Below, one piece after another: positions 1-7,402 of a DNA stretch of 48,383 nucleotides (the first letter of the stretch is position 1; each line of letters starts with the position of its first letter). Source of the DNA: an uncultured Microbulbifer sp. GTDB lineage: Bacteria > Pseudomonadota > Gammaproteobacteria > Pseudomonadales > Cellvibrionaceae. The stretch spans positions 1 to 48,383 of the forward strand of contig NZ_CANMKV010000033.1 in assembly GCF_947498635.1 (NCBI RefSeq). Direction: 5' to 3'. The translations under genes and the position numbers were made by a program. The notes under the pieces were generated by a model, which worked only from the letters and a program-made list of their open reading frames with translations, ran no database searches and was not told the DNA's origin.

Positions 1-75
1 TGGAAGCTTACTAGCCTACAGCCAGCTGACCTCTCTCGCTATTGCCAAGTGTGTCGGTTGTTATGGGAATCTAGG
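1..75 (+). repeat. 75-bp repeat, left copy
   Basis: This stretch matches the reverse complement of 48290-48364 at 74 of 75 positions (the difference is at base 59) and matches 46398-46472 without gaps at about 55 of 75. All copies share a sharp edge at CTAGG, after which the flanks are unrelated. The left copy is cut by the window start; the other two continue about 20 bp further outward in similar sequence. One frame stays open through it in the two near-identical copies but not in the third. It behaves like the end of a mobile or repeated element of unknown kind. Confidence 0.85.
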
Positions 76-226
76 ATCAATCAAAACGCTGAAACCCAAA
101 TAAAAACAACGAAAAATATACTTATATTCAGCATGCACAAAAGGACTTAACAACAGCCCCAAGAGATGCGGCATCAAGCCTACTCATCGCTAAATGCATA
201 AAAACTGAGGCAATAATCCTTAAACA

Positions 227-895
227 CTATCCGACCGAAAGGGAGAGTATCTGACTAATCTCATTCAGACTGCGGTTTGACTGCCCCTGCCAGATTTCAA
301 TGGCATTTTGCAATGCGAGCCAATCTTTCTTTGAAGAAGGAGATTTATTCACTACCCCCTCTCTAATCAAGGCTCGGATGGTATCACTGGCAAACACCAA
401 CGTATCCACCCCCATGCGGCGAAGGAATACTTGTGCTGTCTTTCCCCCTAATCGATCGCCGCCTTTCCGCAGGTATTTAAGGTTGTCCACATAATTTTCG
501 GTATTCCAGCTGGAAAAATATTCGCCTAAACTCCTATATTCATCAGATAAACACCAAAAGAAATCTGCATTCCTTTGAATGGAGCGAGTTTTTGTCCAAT
601 GCTTGATCATCCCTTCCTGACGCATCAGATCATCGAGTGCTTCCTCTGATAAATACCTACAGAAGGAAAGGTCAAATCCGTAAAATATCTTCTCAATATC
701 CGGCCATTTTTTCTCTACTACCTTCCAACTGAAACCTGCTTGGAAAACAGCGCGAGAAGCCGCTGATAGCCACAGGTTATCCGGTATGGTTAATACCTGA
801 TCAGATGGCAGCGGCTTTCTAAGTTTCGCTTGAAGCCCACTCATGCCACCGAAGCGGTCGATTACAGGTGCTTCTATCTCAAGAAAATTCCGCAT
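227..895 (-). CDS. DNA-3-methyladenine glycosylase I (Tag)-type protein
   Basis: A 222-residue cytoplasmic protein of the Tag-like helix-hairpin-helix glycosylase family, which removes alkylated bases from DNA. The Tag core is visible from about residue 45: FQAGFSW, then KKWPDI and a GMIKHWTK segment corresponding to the DAGIIRHRGK part of Tag. A LGGKTAQVFLR stretch follows near residue 150. The N-terminal zinc-binding Cys/His residues of classical Tag are absent. The position matching the catalytic Glu, eight residues before the conserved Trp, reads as Ala. This fits a larger proteobacterial paralogue group ending in a similar ILSLSVG tail, so alkyl-base excision is inferred. The ATG is preceded by AGGT at nine bases. 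It stands alone, with no close partner gene. Confidence 0.75.
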   Translation of the reverse strand: MRNFLEIEAPVIDRFGGMSGLQAKLRKPLPSDQVLTIPDNLWLSAASRAVFQAGFSWKVVEKKWPDIEKIFYGFDLSFCRYLSEEALDDLMRQEGMIKHWTKTRSIQRNADFFWCLSDEYRSLGEYFSSWNTENYVDNLKYLRKGGDRLGGKTAQVFLRRMGVDTLVFASDTIRALIREGVVNKSPSSKKDWLALQNAIEIWQGQSNRSLNEISQILSLSVG

Positions 896-1282
896 ACGAA
901 TTACCTATATTTCTTACAACTCTTAAATCTTGCCTGAATCATTCACCGATCACTTATTTACTGGAAAAATATACAAATCCGAACATATCACGGGCTTTAA
1001 TCACACTAATTCGCCCACTTAGTGTAAAAAAACACTGAATTCTGAACACCCGTTTTCTGGCCCATAGGCTTATGAATGCCAACTATATATATCAGACCTT
1101 TGATGGAATGGGGTATTTATGTGCTCCCAATCAACCCGCAGCAGTATTGATAGGAAGAGAAGTAGGTAGGTTACGAACCATCTTCCTGCAGGCCCCTTAA
1201 GCTCTAAACAAGATTACCAATCCACCTTATGAAAATACCTCGATGTAAGGGGTATAACCCTTACATCGATAAAGATACGTTA
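896..1282. other. Gene-free stretch
   Basis: There is no convincing coding sequence in these 387 bp. The stretch holds the upstream region of the Tag-like gene and the terminator hairpin at 1240-1269. I see no RNA gene or repeat. Confidence 0.5.
1240..1269 (-). terminator. Hairpin downstream of the DUF1737 gene
   Basis: A perfect 12-bp stem (TCGATGTAAGGG and its complement) encloses a six-base loop. It starts 13 bp past the stop codon of the minus-strand DUF1737 gene. The following minus-strand bases are only modestly T-rich (GGTATTTTC). It is probably a terminator. Confidence 0.6.
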
Positions 1283-1558
1283 TCAAGTAAGCTCATCAAT
1301 CAGGCGCATTGCATCCTGGGCACCGAGGGGCTGCTTCTTGGTGGACTCTTGCTCAGATAAACTTTGACTCTCAGTAGGAATACCGGATGTGGACTTGGGC
1401 ATAGAAACTACCCTGGCCATAGCCTGATATGGATAACCAGCATTAAAGGCCAAGCCACCAATAGGCTTCCAGCCCTCATTCAACAATCTAGTCACTTCCT
1501 CTTCCAGACTAGAAAATCCAGATTTCCCAACGGCAACTTTATATTCTGCTTTTTTCAC
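1283..1558 (-). CDS. DUF1737 domain protein
   Basis: A small protein of about 91 residues. The DUF1737 pattern is clear near the N-terminus: EYKVAVG, then EEEVTRLLNEGWKPIGG and YQAMARV. These short domains occur in many bacteria without an assigned biochemical role; many look like add-on domains for binding or regulation. The C-terminal third (Ser/Gln/Lys-rich, then an amphipathic AMRLIDEL end) is not conserved in what I recall of the family. I chose the GTG at 1558 because GGAGG lies six bases upstream; an in-frame TTG at 1582 would include that ribosome site and is unlikely. The gene is monocistronic, with a hairpin after the stop. Confidence 0.75.
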   Translation of the reverse strand: MKKAEYKVAVGKSGFSSLEEEVTRLLNEGWKPIGGLAFNAGYPYQAMARVVSMPKSTSGIPTESQSLSEQESTKKQPLGAQDAMRLIDELT

Positions 1559-1770
1559 GAACACCCTCCATACCACACACAATGATCACCACTCTGCTCA
1601 CATTGGAAAACAGGCGGTTACACCTCTAAAGCCAAAGGATGTGGATTCTAGGACAGTTACTCAGTAGCCAAAAGCCTTGAATCGCCAAAAAGATAGCCCT
1701 GACTAAGAAACAAGTTTGCGAACTTTGAATTCCCATTCATACGTACACTTTGTCAAACTAAGTAAAAGCA

Positions 1771-3147
1771 TCAGACCAGTATCAACCAGCACATCCCAGC
1801 AATAATCAATGATGCCGTCACACTCAGTACTGCACCCTCCCGTACCATATCCTGCATGCGCACTTTACCCGTACCGTAAGCGATCGCGTTCGGTGCAGTG
1901 GCAACCGGCAACATAAAAGCACAGCTCGCGCTCATGGCTGCGGGAATCATCAACACCATGGGATCGAAACCTGCGGAGGTGGCGGCTACTGCGAGAATGG
2001 GCATCAGCAGGGTTGCCGTGGCCGTATTGCTGGTAATCTCCGTTAGGAAAGTAACTCCCAAGCATAAAATTATCAACATCAACCATAGGGGCATGGCGGT
2101 CAGGAATGATAGACCGTTCCCGAGCATGGCGCTCAATCCCGAGGCGGTAAAACCCTTGGCCAAGGCAATACCGCCAGCAAATAACAACAGCATACCCCAG
2201 GGGATGGTTTCCGCGGTCTGCCAGTCGAGCAGACGTCCTCCCCGGCCGTTAGGCACCAGGAACATTGCTACCACTGCAGCCAGAGCAACGGTACTGTCTC
2301 CTGCAGCTTCAATGTCCAACCAACCACTCCAGCCACCAAATGGGGCATTACGGGTTACCCAAAAGAAAATTGCTACACCGAAAACCAGCAGAGTCCGCTT
2401 CTCCTCGGCCCGCCACTCACCCACCTGTGGAGGCTCGATCTCATTCTGCAAATGGACATTACGCGTAAGCCACAGGGCCATAATTGGTAGGGTGACCAGG
2501 GCAACCGGTATCCCGATTTTCATCCATCCGAGAAAACTAAATTCACGGCCTGTCACCTCCTCGTAAATTCCCATAAAAATTACATTGGGTGGCGTCCCCA
2601 GCGGTGTACCCACTCCGCCCAGGCTGGCGCCATAGGCAATTCCAAGTATTAGAGCAACGGTGAGGCGTTGATTTTGAATTCGGGAAAGAATTGCCAGAGC
2701 AATAGGCAGCATCATCAGGGTTGTGGCCGTGTTGGAAATCCACATGCTGAGAAATCCAGCCGCGAGCATAAAACCAAGAACCAGGCGCCGGCCACTAGAG
2801 ACGCCAAAGATACGCAGCATATATAGGGCTAGGCGCTCATGGGCACCGCTCTTCTCGAGTGCCTTCGATAGAATAAAAGCGCCCATCAGCAGCAGTATCA
2901 CATGGCTGCCCAAGGATGCCGCTACCGTCTTGTGATCAGTCACTCCAAATAGGGGCAGAAGTACAAAAGGTACCAGTGAGGTAGCGGGAATAGGCAGCGC
3001 CTCTGTCACCCACCAGGTCACCGTGAGTAGAGTAATCCCGGCGGTGACTGCGGGTAGATATTGCATCCCCATCGCGGTTAAAAGGATATAAAACGCAACC
3101 GCTAGTAACGGTCCCAAAACTATAAATTGCTGCCGCATGACCGACAT
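1771..3147 (-). CDS. SLC13/DASS-family sodium:dicarboxylate or anion symporter
   Basis: A polytopic inner-membrane protein of about 458 residues of the divalent anion:sodium symporter family, which takes up C4-dicarboxylates, citrate, phosphate or sulfate with sodium. Visible family marks are WWVTEALPIPATSL near residue 45, SNTATTLMMLPIA in the first half and TSNTATATLLMPI in the second. The two SNT motifs that bind sodium and substrate are therefore both intact. A late MLPVATAPNAIAYG signature is also present. The ATG at 3147 has GGGAG five bases upstream; the longer TTG start would cover this site. The substrate cannot be read from the sequence. A possible small membrane ORF lies 37 bp upstream on the same strand. 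Confidence 0.9.
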   Translation of the reverse strand: MSVMRQQFIVLGPLLAVAFYILLTAMGMQYLPAVTAGITLLTVTWWVTEALPIPATSLVPFVLLPLFGVTDHKTVAASLGSHVILLLMGAFILSKALEKSGAHERLALYMLRIFGVSSGRRLVLGFMLAAGFLSMWISNTATTLMMLPIALAILSRIQNQRLTVALILGIAYGASLGGVGTPLGTPPNVIFMGIYEEVTGREFSFLGWMKIGIPVALVTLPIMALWLTRNVHLQNEIEPPQVGEWRAEEKRTLLVFGVAIFFWVTRNAPFGGWSGWLDIEAAGDSTVALAAVVAMFLVPNGRGGRLLDWQTAETIPWGMLLLFAGGIALAKGFTASGLSAMLGNGLSFLTAMPLWLMLIILCLGVTFLTEITSNTATATLLMPILAVAATSAGFDPMVLMIPAAMSASCAFMLPVATAPNAIAYGTGKVRMQDMVREGAVLSVTASLIIAGMCWLILV

Positions 3148-3184
3148 AACTTCTCCCAACCCCAAAAGAATTAACTTTTTTTAT

Positions 3185-3442
3185 TCACTTACCCCCAAGA
3201 GATTGGCGAAGATCCAACAACCACTCCGCACCTACAGGGGTGTACAAAATACAAGAAAGCAAAAGGATTGCGCAGTACTTTATCTCGGGCAATCCATAGA
3301 GTCTGGCCAAATGTGGCTCACCTAAGAGTCGCCAAATGATGAATTTTCCATTTATCTTTTCGATGCCATAAAGCAAATACTCAAAGAGCGGCCGATAAAC
3401 TTCCAGCCCTATAAGTACAAATGTACAATGCGCGCCAATCAT
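3185..3442 (-). CDS. Possible small membrane protein
   Basis: An 85-codon ORF just upstream of the SLC13 gene on the same strand. The product would contain two hydrophobic stretches, one near residues 5-25 and one around 55-72 (YCAILLLSCILY). An AAAGG lies about eight bases before the ATG. I do not recognise a family. The position in front of a transporter would suit a small leader gene, but the ORF could also be chance coding in an intergenic region. Confidence 0.35.
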   Translation of the reverse strand: MIGAHCTFVLIGLEVYRPLFEYLLYGIEKINGKFIIWRLLGEPHLARLYGLPEIKYCAILLLSCILYTPVGAEWLLDLRQSLGGK

Positions 3443-3509
3443 GACTTTACGACCTTTAACACTCGGTTTTTAACTCTGTGTCTGCAGTCACTTTCTCTAG
3501 AGGTATCCC

Positions 3510-4184
3510 TTGAAAAAAATCGCTCTCTCCGCCCTGATAGCACTGGCCAGCACTAGCGTTTACGCTGGTGAACAGCCCTTTTATTTGAAAGCCTCTCTAG
3601 GGTATGTGCAATTTGACTCCGAAGACCACTTTGCGGTGAAGAAGGACCTCAACTCAACTGGCTACGCTTTTACTTTTGGCTACCGAGTCAATAACTACGT
3701 TGCTATCGAAGGCAGCATGGCCAATCTGGGCACTATCCACAGGGATTATGAATTCAGTATTCACACCCCTGAGATGTACTATGACTATGATGACATCGTG
3801 ATAGAAAACTACGATTACAAAAGCACAAGCGAAACCAAACTCAAATCCTATAGCCTCGGGTTGGCATTCTCGACGCAAGTCCAACAGAACCTAAATGCCG
3901 GCTTCCGTTTAGGTGTTCATCAGTGGTGTGAAGAGACCAATGGCAGGAGTACATATTCCGGGACCCGCAGCAGGTATAGCGAAGCTAGAAGGCTCTATGA
4001 AGTAGAACCTTCCAATGGGTCCTATAAATGGGACAGCGACAAGGAAAGCGGCAGTAATCCCTACTACGGCGCTGAAGTGAATTGGTCCACCGGTGACTGG
4101 GGCATCACCCTAGAGCACACGATCTATGAAATCCAGGATGACAAGTCCAATCTCTCCGCTGTCGGTGTTACCTATAGCTTCTAG
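3510..4184 (+). CDS. Outer-membrane beta-barrel protein
   Basis: A 224-residue protein with a cleavable signal peptide (MKKIALSALIALASTSVYA, cut after residue 19). Alternating beta-strand sequence follows, of the type seen in small eight-stranded barrels (OmpA-like or OmpW-like). Strands such as FYLKASLGYVQF, YAFTFGYRV and the terminal VGVTYSF end in the aromatic residue used for outer-membrane insertion. A long Tyr/Asp-rich loop lies near residues 88-103. The start is a TTG at 3510: AGAGG sits six bases upstream and the signal peptide begins exactly there. It could be a passive pore or a surface structural protein; no substrate is evident. It is divergent from the gene on its left. Confidence 0.8.
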   Translation: MKKIALSALIALASTSVYAGEQPFYLKASLGYVQFDSEDHFAVKKDLNSTGYAFTFGYRVNNYVAIEGSMANLGTIHRDYEFSIHTPEMYYDYDDIVIENYDYKSTSETKLKSYSLGLAFSTQVQQNLNAGFRLGVHQWCEETNGRSTYSGTRSRYSEARRLYEVEPSNGSYKWDSDKESGSNPYYGAEVNWSTGDWGITLEHTIYEIQDDKSNLSAVGVTYSF

Positions 4185-4367
4185 TCCAAATGCTAGGAAC
4201 GTTACCTGTGCGGGTAGGCGCTCACTCACGGCCAGCACAAAGCCCTTGAAAATCTATGCCTATTAAATAGGCATTCAGCAACGCTCCAGTACTTCACCCT
4301 GTACATCTCAGCTATATCCGGCAAACTATCGCAGTCAAAAAGAGAGCGAAAGAGACGGAAAGGATTC

Positions 4368-4967
4368 ATGAGTAAGATACCCAATACAGTGGCAGTACTG
4401 GATAAGCTGCGCTGGAATGCCCACCTGTGCAAGCACAGTCACTTCCGCGCCTCCATGAAAGGTCGCAACCTTCATGTGCTCTGCGGGGTGCCGGTTGTAG
4501 TGGTCAACCTGTTTCTCGGTTCTCTATTCTTTTCTTTGATCAATGCTGAACTTCCAGATTGGACCAAATGGAGTGGCGCTGCCCTGGCCCTGTTGGCCGC
4601 CCTACTGGGAGGCGTACAGACCTTTTTTAATTTCAAGAAAAACTACGAGGGACACCGCCAAGTCGGCAATGAATACCTGGCTATTGCCAGGGAATGTGAG
4701 CGACTTATTGCCCTTTACTTTGACCGCATCCTCGACCTGGAACACCTCTCCAACAAGATTTCAGAACTCAACACCCGCTATAGTGAAATCAACCAGCGGG
4801 CCGAGGAATTTATTGTTTCCCATAAGGTTTACCGCCAAGCCATCCAGGTGCAAAACCAAAAAGCCAACAGGGAACCCTCACTGGTAGAGCGGATGCGCAA
4901 TAGCCAAGCCACCGCATCTCTAGAAAACCAACGGACCCGTGGAACGATAGAAAAAACAACGACCTGA
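4368..4967 (+). CDS. SLATT domain two-helix membrane protein
   Basis: A 199-residue protein with the SLATT arrangement. A short cytoplasmic N-terminus is followed by two transmembrane helices (about residues 37-58 and 66-84). Next comes the characteristic charged helix FNFKKNYEGHRQVGNEYLA, then IARECERLI and a long coiled coil. SLATT proteins are known as predicted pore-forming effectors in nucleotide-signalled anti-phage systems, where they accompany a nucleotide cyclase or a SLOG sensor. No such partner is seen here. The next gene, 22 bp downstream, encodes an RNA methylase. The C-terminal 30 residues are polar and low in complexity. The family call is firm; a defence role is inference. Confidence 0.8.
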   Translation: MSKIPNTVAVLDKLRWNAHLCKHSHFRASMKGRNLHVLCGVPVVVVNLFLGSLFFSLINAELPDWTKWSGAALALLAALLGGVQTFFNFKKNYEGHRQVGNEYLAIARECERLIALYFDRILDLEHLSNKISELNTRYSEINQRAEEFIVSHKVYRQAIQVQNQKANREPSLVERMRNSQATASLENQRTRGTIEKTTT

Positions 4968-4989
4968 ATTACTCACCAACAGATTTACC

Positions 4990-5499
4990 ATGCAGAAAGT
5001 GCACAGCGACCACTCACCGGAAAGCATCACCCATTCTCTCTGTTATCTGGCAACTGATATTCGCACGCCCAGTAATATCGGGGGCTTATTCCGTATTGCC
5101 GATGCCCTGGGGGTTGAGAACGTGTATCTTGCAGGCACCAGTCTGGTGCCACCAAACTCTAAGATACGCAAAATCTCTCGCGCGACAGAACAACATGTTC
5201 CCCATTTGTATGCCGAAAACGCCCTGAGCACAGCACTGCAATTACAGGCGCAAGGATATCGGATTGTCTGCCTGGAAATTACGGCCTGCAGCCTAGCGTT
5301 AAGTCAGGCCCCCATAGCCAAGGGAGACAGAGTCTGTCTGGTATTAGGTGCGGAAAAAGATGGGGTTGCCAAAGAGCTGCTGGAAATTGCCGATATGACT
5401 GTGCATATCCCTATGTACGGGGTTAACTCCTCAATGAATGTCACCTCGGCCTGCGCTATTGCAAGCTACGAGCTGATCCGGAAAATGGCTTCAAATTAA
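4990..5499 (+). CDS. TrmH/SpoU-family RNA methyltransferase
   Basis: A 169-residue knotted SPOUT methyltransferase that would transfer a methyl group from SAM to ribose 2'-OH of tRNA or rRNA. Motif 1 is DIRTPSNIGGLFRIADALG with the catalytic Arg. Motif 2 is LVLGAEKDGV and motif 3 is MYGVNSSMNVTSACAIASYE. The protein is shorter than TrmH or RlmB and lacks their N-terminal substrate-binding extension, so the target cannot be named. The gene follows the SLATT gene by 22 bp and is probably co-transcribed with it. The ribosome site before the ATG is weak. Confidence 0.85.
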   Translation: MQKVHSDHSPESITHSLCYLATDIRTPSNIGGLFRIADALGVENVYLAGTSLVPPNSKIRKISRATEQHVPHLYAENALSTALQLQAQGYRIVCLEITACSLALSQAPIAKGDRVCLVLGAEKDGVAKELLEIADMTVHIPMYGVNSSMNVTSACAIASYELIRKMASN

Positions 5500-5568
5500 T
5501 TTTGTCAATAAGAATCAAAATAAAGTTCTCAAGAAAATTTTATCTGCCCGCATTTCAAAAAGTGAATA

Positions 5569-6453
5569 TTAGTCAGGCACTTTCATCATCATATTTCTTT
5601 TGCGAACAAAATCCGGGTCCCCACCAAAACGCTTGTTACAATTTAAGTTATTAATAGCTTGGATGTCAGCGTTACTTAAATTAAATTCGCTCAATAAGAA
5701 ATTACTAAGGATATGATCCAGCACTTCAGATTTTGGCAAGACCACCCTATGCTGCTGAATATTCCAACGCAATATAACCTGAATGGCAGTGACTGAGTAT
5801 CTCTCAGCTATTTGCACTATCACAGGGTCAACATCTGGCCTAGCCTCTTTTTCTACGGCCTTAAATATAGATCCTGCTCCCAGGGGAGACCTGCAACAGA
5901 TCGCTATCTTATGAAATTGACAGTAATCGACCAGTGGTTGCTGAGTAAAATAGGGGTGTAACTCAATTTGATTACAAACAGGGGGCACCTCAGCAAAGCT
6001 AGCGATCTGCTCAATATCAGACTTACGAAAATTGGACAGCCCCAGGGCGCGCACTTTCCTCTGCTGGTATAAGGCCTCCATCGCCTCCCAGGTCTCCCGT
6101 GTATAAGCCGGTACCGGCCAGTGAACCAGGTAGAGATCCAGATATTCCAGCTGCAGACGCTCCAGGCTCCGGGCAAAGGCATCGTGTGTTTTCTTGCCGC
6201 CCTGCTCGGTATCCCAGACCTTACTCGTAATAAACAACTCTTCTCTAGGCAGACCAGACTCCTTAATGGCTCGCCCCAAGGCGCGCTCATTACCATACAC
6301 AGAGGCCGTATCAAAGTGCCTATAGCCAATGGCCATCGCTTTCAGGACTACTTCTTTGACATACTCGTCATCCTGTTGCCAACTACCTACCGAAGCCATC
6401 CCCAGACCGATTTGGGGGATCTCCACACCGTTGTTAAACTCGAGAAAGTACAT
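5569..6453 (-). CDS. Aldo/keto reductase
   Basis: A 294-residue NADPH-dependent carbonyl reductase with the (beta/alpha)8 aldo/keto reductase fold. The catalytic tetrad can be traced: Asp in HFDTASVYGNE (Asp and Tyr), Lys in ITSKVWD and His in LYLVHWP. NADPH-binding signatures GLSNF and a LPKS segment follow. It resembles the 2,5-diketo-gluconate reductase/YafB class, which reduces small ketones and aldehydes. The ATG at 6453 has a full GGAGGT seven bases upstream; an ATG at 6471 would swallow that site. The gene is single and converges with the RNA methylase gene. Confidence 0.9.
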   Translation of the reverse strand: MYFLEFNNGVEIPQIGLGMASVGSWQQDDEYVKEVVLKAMAIGYRHFDTASVYGNERALGRAIKESGLPREELFITSKVWDTEQGGKKTHDAFARSLERLQLEYLDLYLVHWPVPAYTRETWEAMEALYQQRKVRALGLSNFRKSDIEQIASFAEVPPVCNQIELHPYFTQQPLVDYCQFHKIAICCRSPLGAGSIFKAVEKEARPDVDPVIVQIAERYSVTAIQVILRWNIQQHRVVLPKSEVLDHILSNFLLSEFNLSNADIQAINNLNCNKRFGGDPDFVRKRNMMMKVPD

Positions 6454-6657
6454 AATCGATACCTCCGCCAAAAACCGCAGCGTTTCTCAACACAATAACC
6501 AGCGATTTCTGCATTTACATCGCTCGACGCTGAGTTTAGGCGGCTTAAGTTTTTTCGTGAGAAAAACGAAAAAAACAGACAGATAAATAGGTGTCAAACA
6601 CACGATAAAAATTTAGGGCGCTTTAAAACTCAATCCCCACGGCTACGCAAAATCAAG

Positions 6658-6981
6658 TTATTTGGGTGGCAGTGAACCAGCAAACTCCGCTCCTCGATTC
6701 ACCCAATCGTCCAGAGCCTGCTCCACGGCATCTTCTTCCACATAAACCATGCCCTTCAAGGGGCGTCCGGTATAATCCATTGGCCTGGTGTAGCGTTCTG
6801 CCAGCGCATCCTGATAATTATCGGGGCCGACACGTACCATCAGCTCTTCACCGACTACCCCACAAGCCATATTGCCATTCAACATAAATGCAAGGCCACC
6901 AAACATCTGCTTTTCAGAGAGGCCTTGATTTCCCTGTAATAAATTGCGCACTTTTTCTACCAAAGTCTCGTTGTACGCCAT
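6658..6981 (-). CDS. TfoX N-terminal domain protein
   Basis: A 107-residue single-domain protein. The TfoX_N pattern is clear: SEKQMFGGLAFMLNGNMACGV, then LMVRVGP and a late MDYTGRPLKGMVYVE. Full-length TfoX/Sxy controls competence genes with CRP. Stand-alone N-domains such as this are common and their role is unknown. The start at 6981 has AAGGAG about six bases upstream, better than the ORF's earlier ATG. The gene is not obviously in an operon. Confidence 0.8.
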   Translation of the reverse strand: MAYNETLVEKVRNLLQGNQGLSEKQMFGGLAFMLNGNMACGVVGEELMVRVGPDNYQDALAERYTRPMDYTGRPLKGMVYVEEDAVEQALDDWVNRGAEFAGSLPPK

Positions 6982-7402
6982 GACAATCTCCTTAATCACT
7001 TTTGCTGGGTGGGAAAGAGTATTCCGGGTACTGCTGGGATCTACGCCAGTGAAAACGCGACAAGCGGAAGATCAAACGGTGGGAATTTGTGAGCACCTTG
7101 CCATGCCAATTCAATGCATGAAGGCGAAGTAAATACTGTGTAATCGATACAGATAACTGCACCATAGCCAGAGAAGTTATTTCGAATAATTCTTTAAGTG
7201 TAGCAGGAAATATCTGTGTTGCTTGCGAAAAAGGAAAGAAACGAAAAGGGAGAAGCCAATAGAGGACTAGAGTGTGATTAGCGCCAAGCTTGACTCTGCA
7301 CTACACGAAAATTTTTGATGACGTATTAAAGTATTCCCCCGCTTATTTAGCGGGCCCATAAAAACTGGCACCCCGATATAATATCGAGGTGCCAGAAAGG
7401 CT
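6982..7402. other. Gene-free stretch with the purL terminator
   Basis: These 421 bp contain no convincing gene. They hold the promoter side of the TfoX-N gene and, near the right end, the purL terminator. A second small hairpin, with a CCCGC/GCGGG stem around 7339-7355, lies just beyond it. Confidence 0.5.
7365..7395 (-). terminator. purL terminator
   Basis: Read on the minus strand, a 15-bp stem (one G-T pair) starting CTGGCACC closes on itself with almost no loop and runs into TTTTTAT. It begins seven bases after the purL stop. This is a classical intrinsic terminator. Confidence 0.9.
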
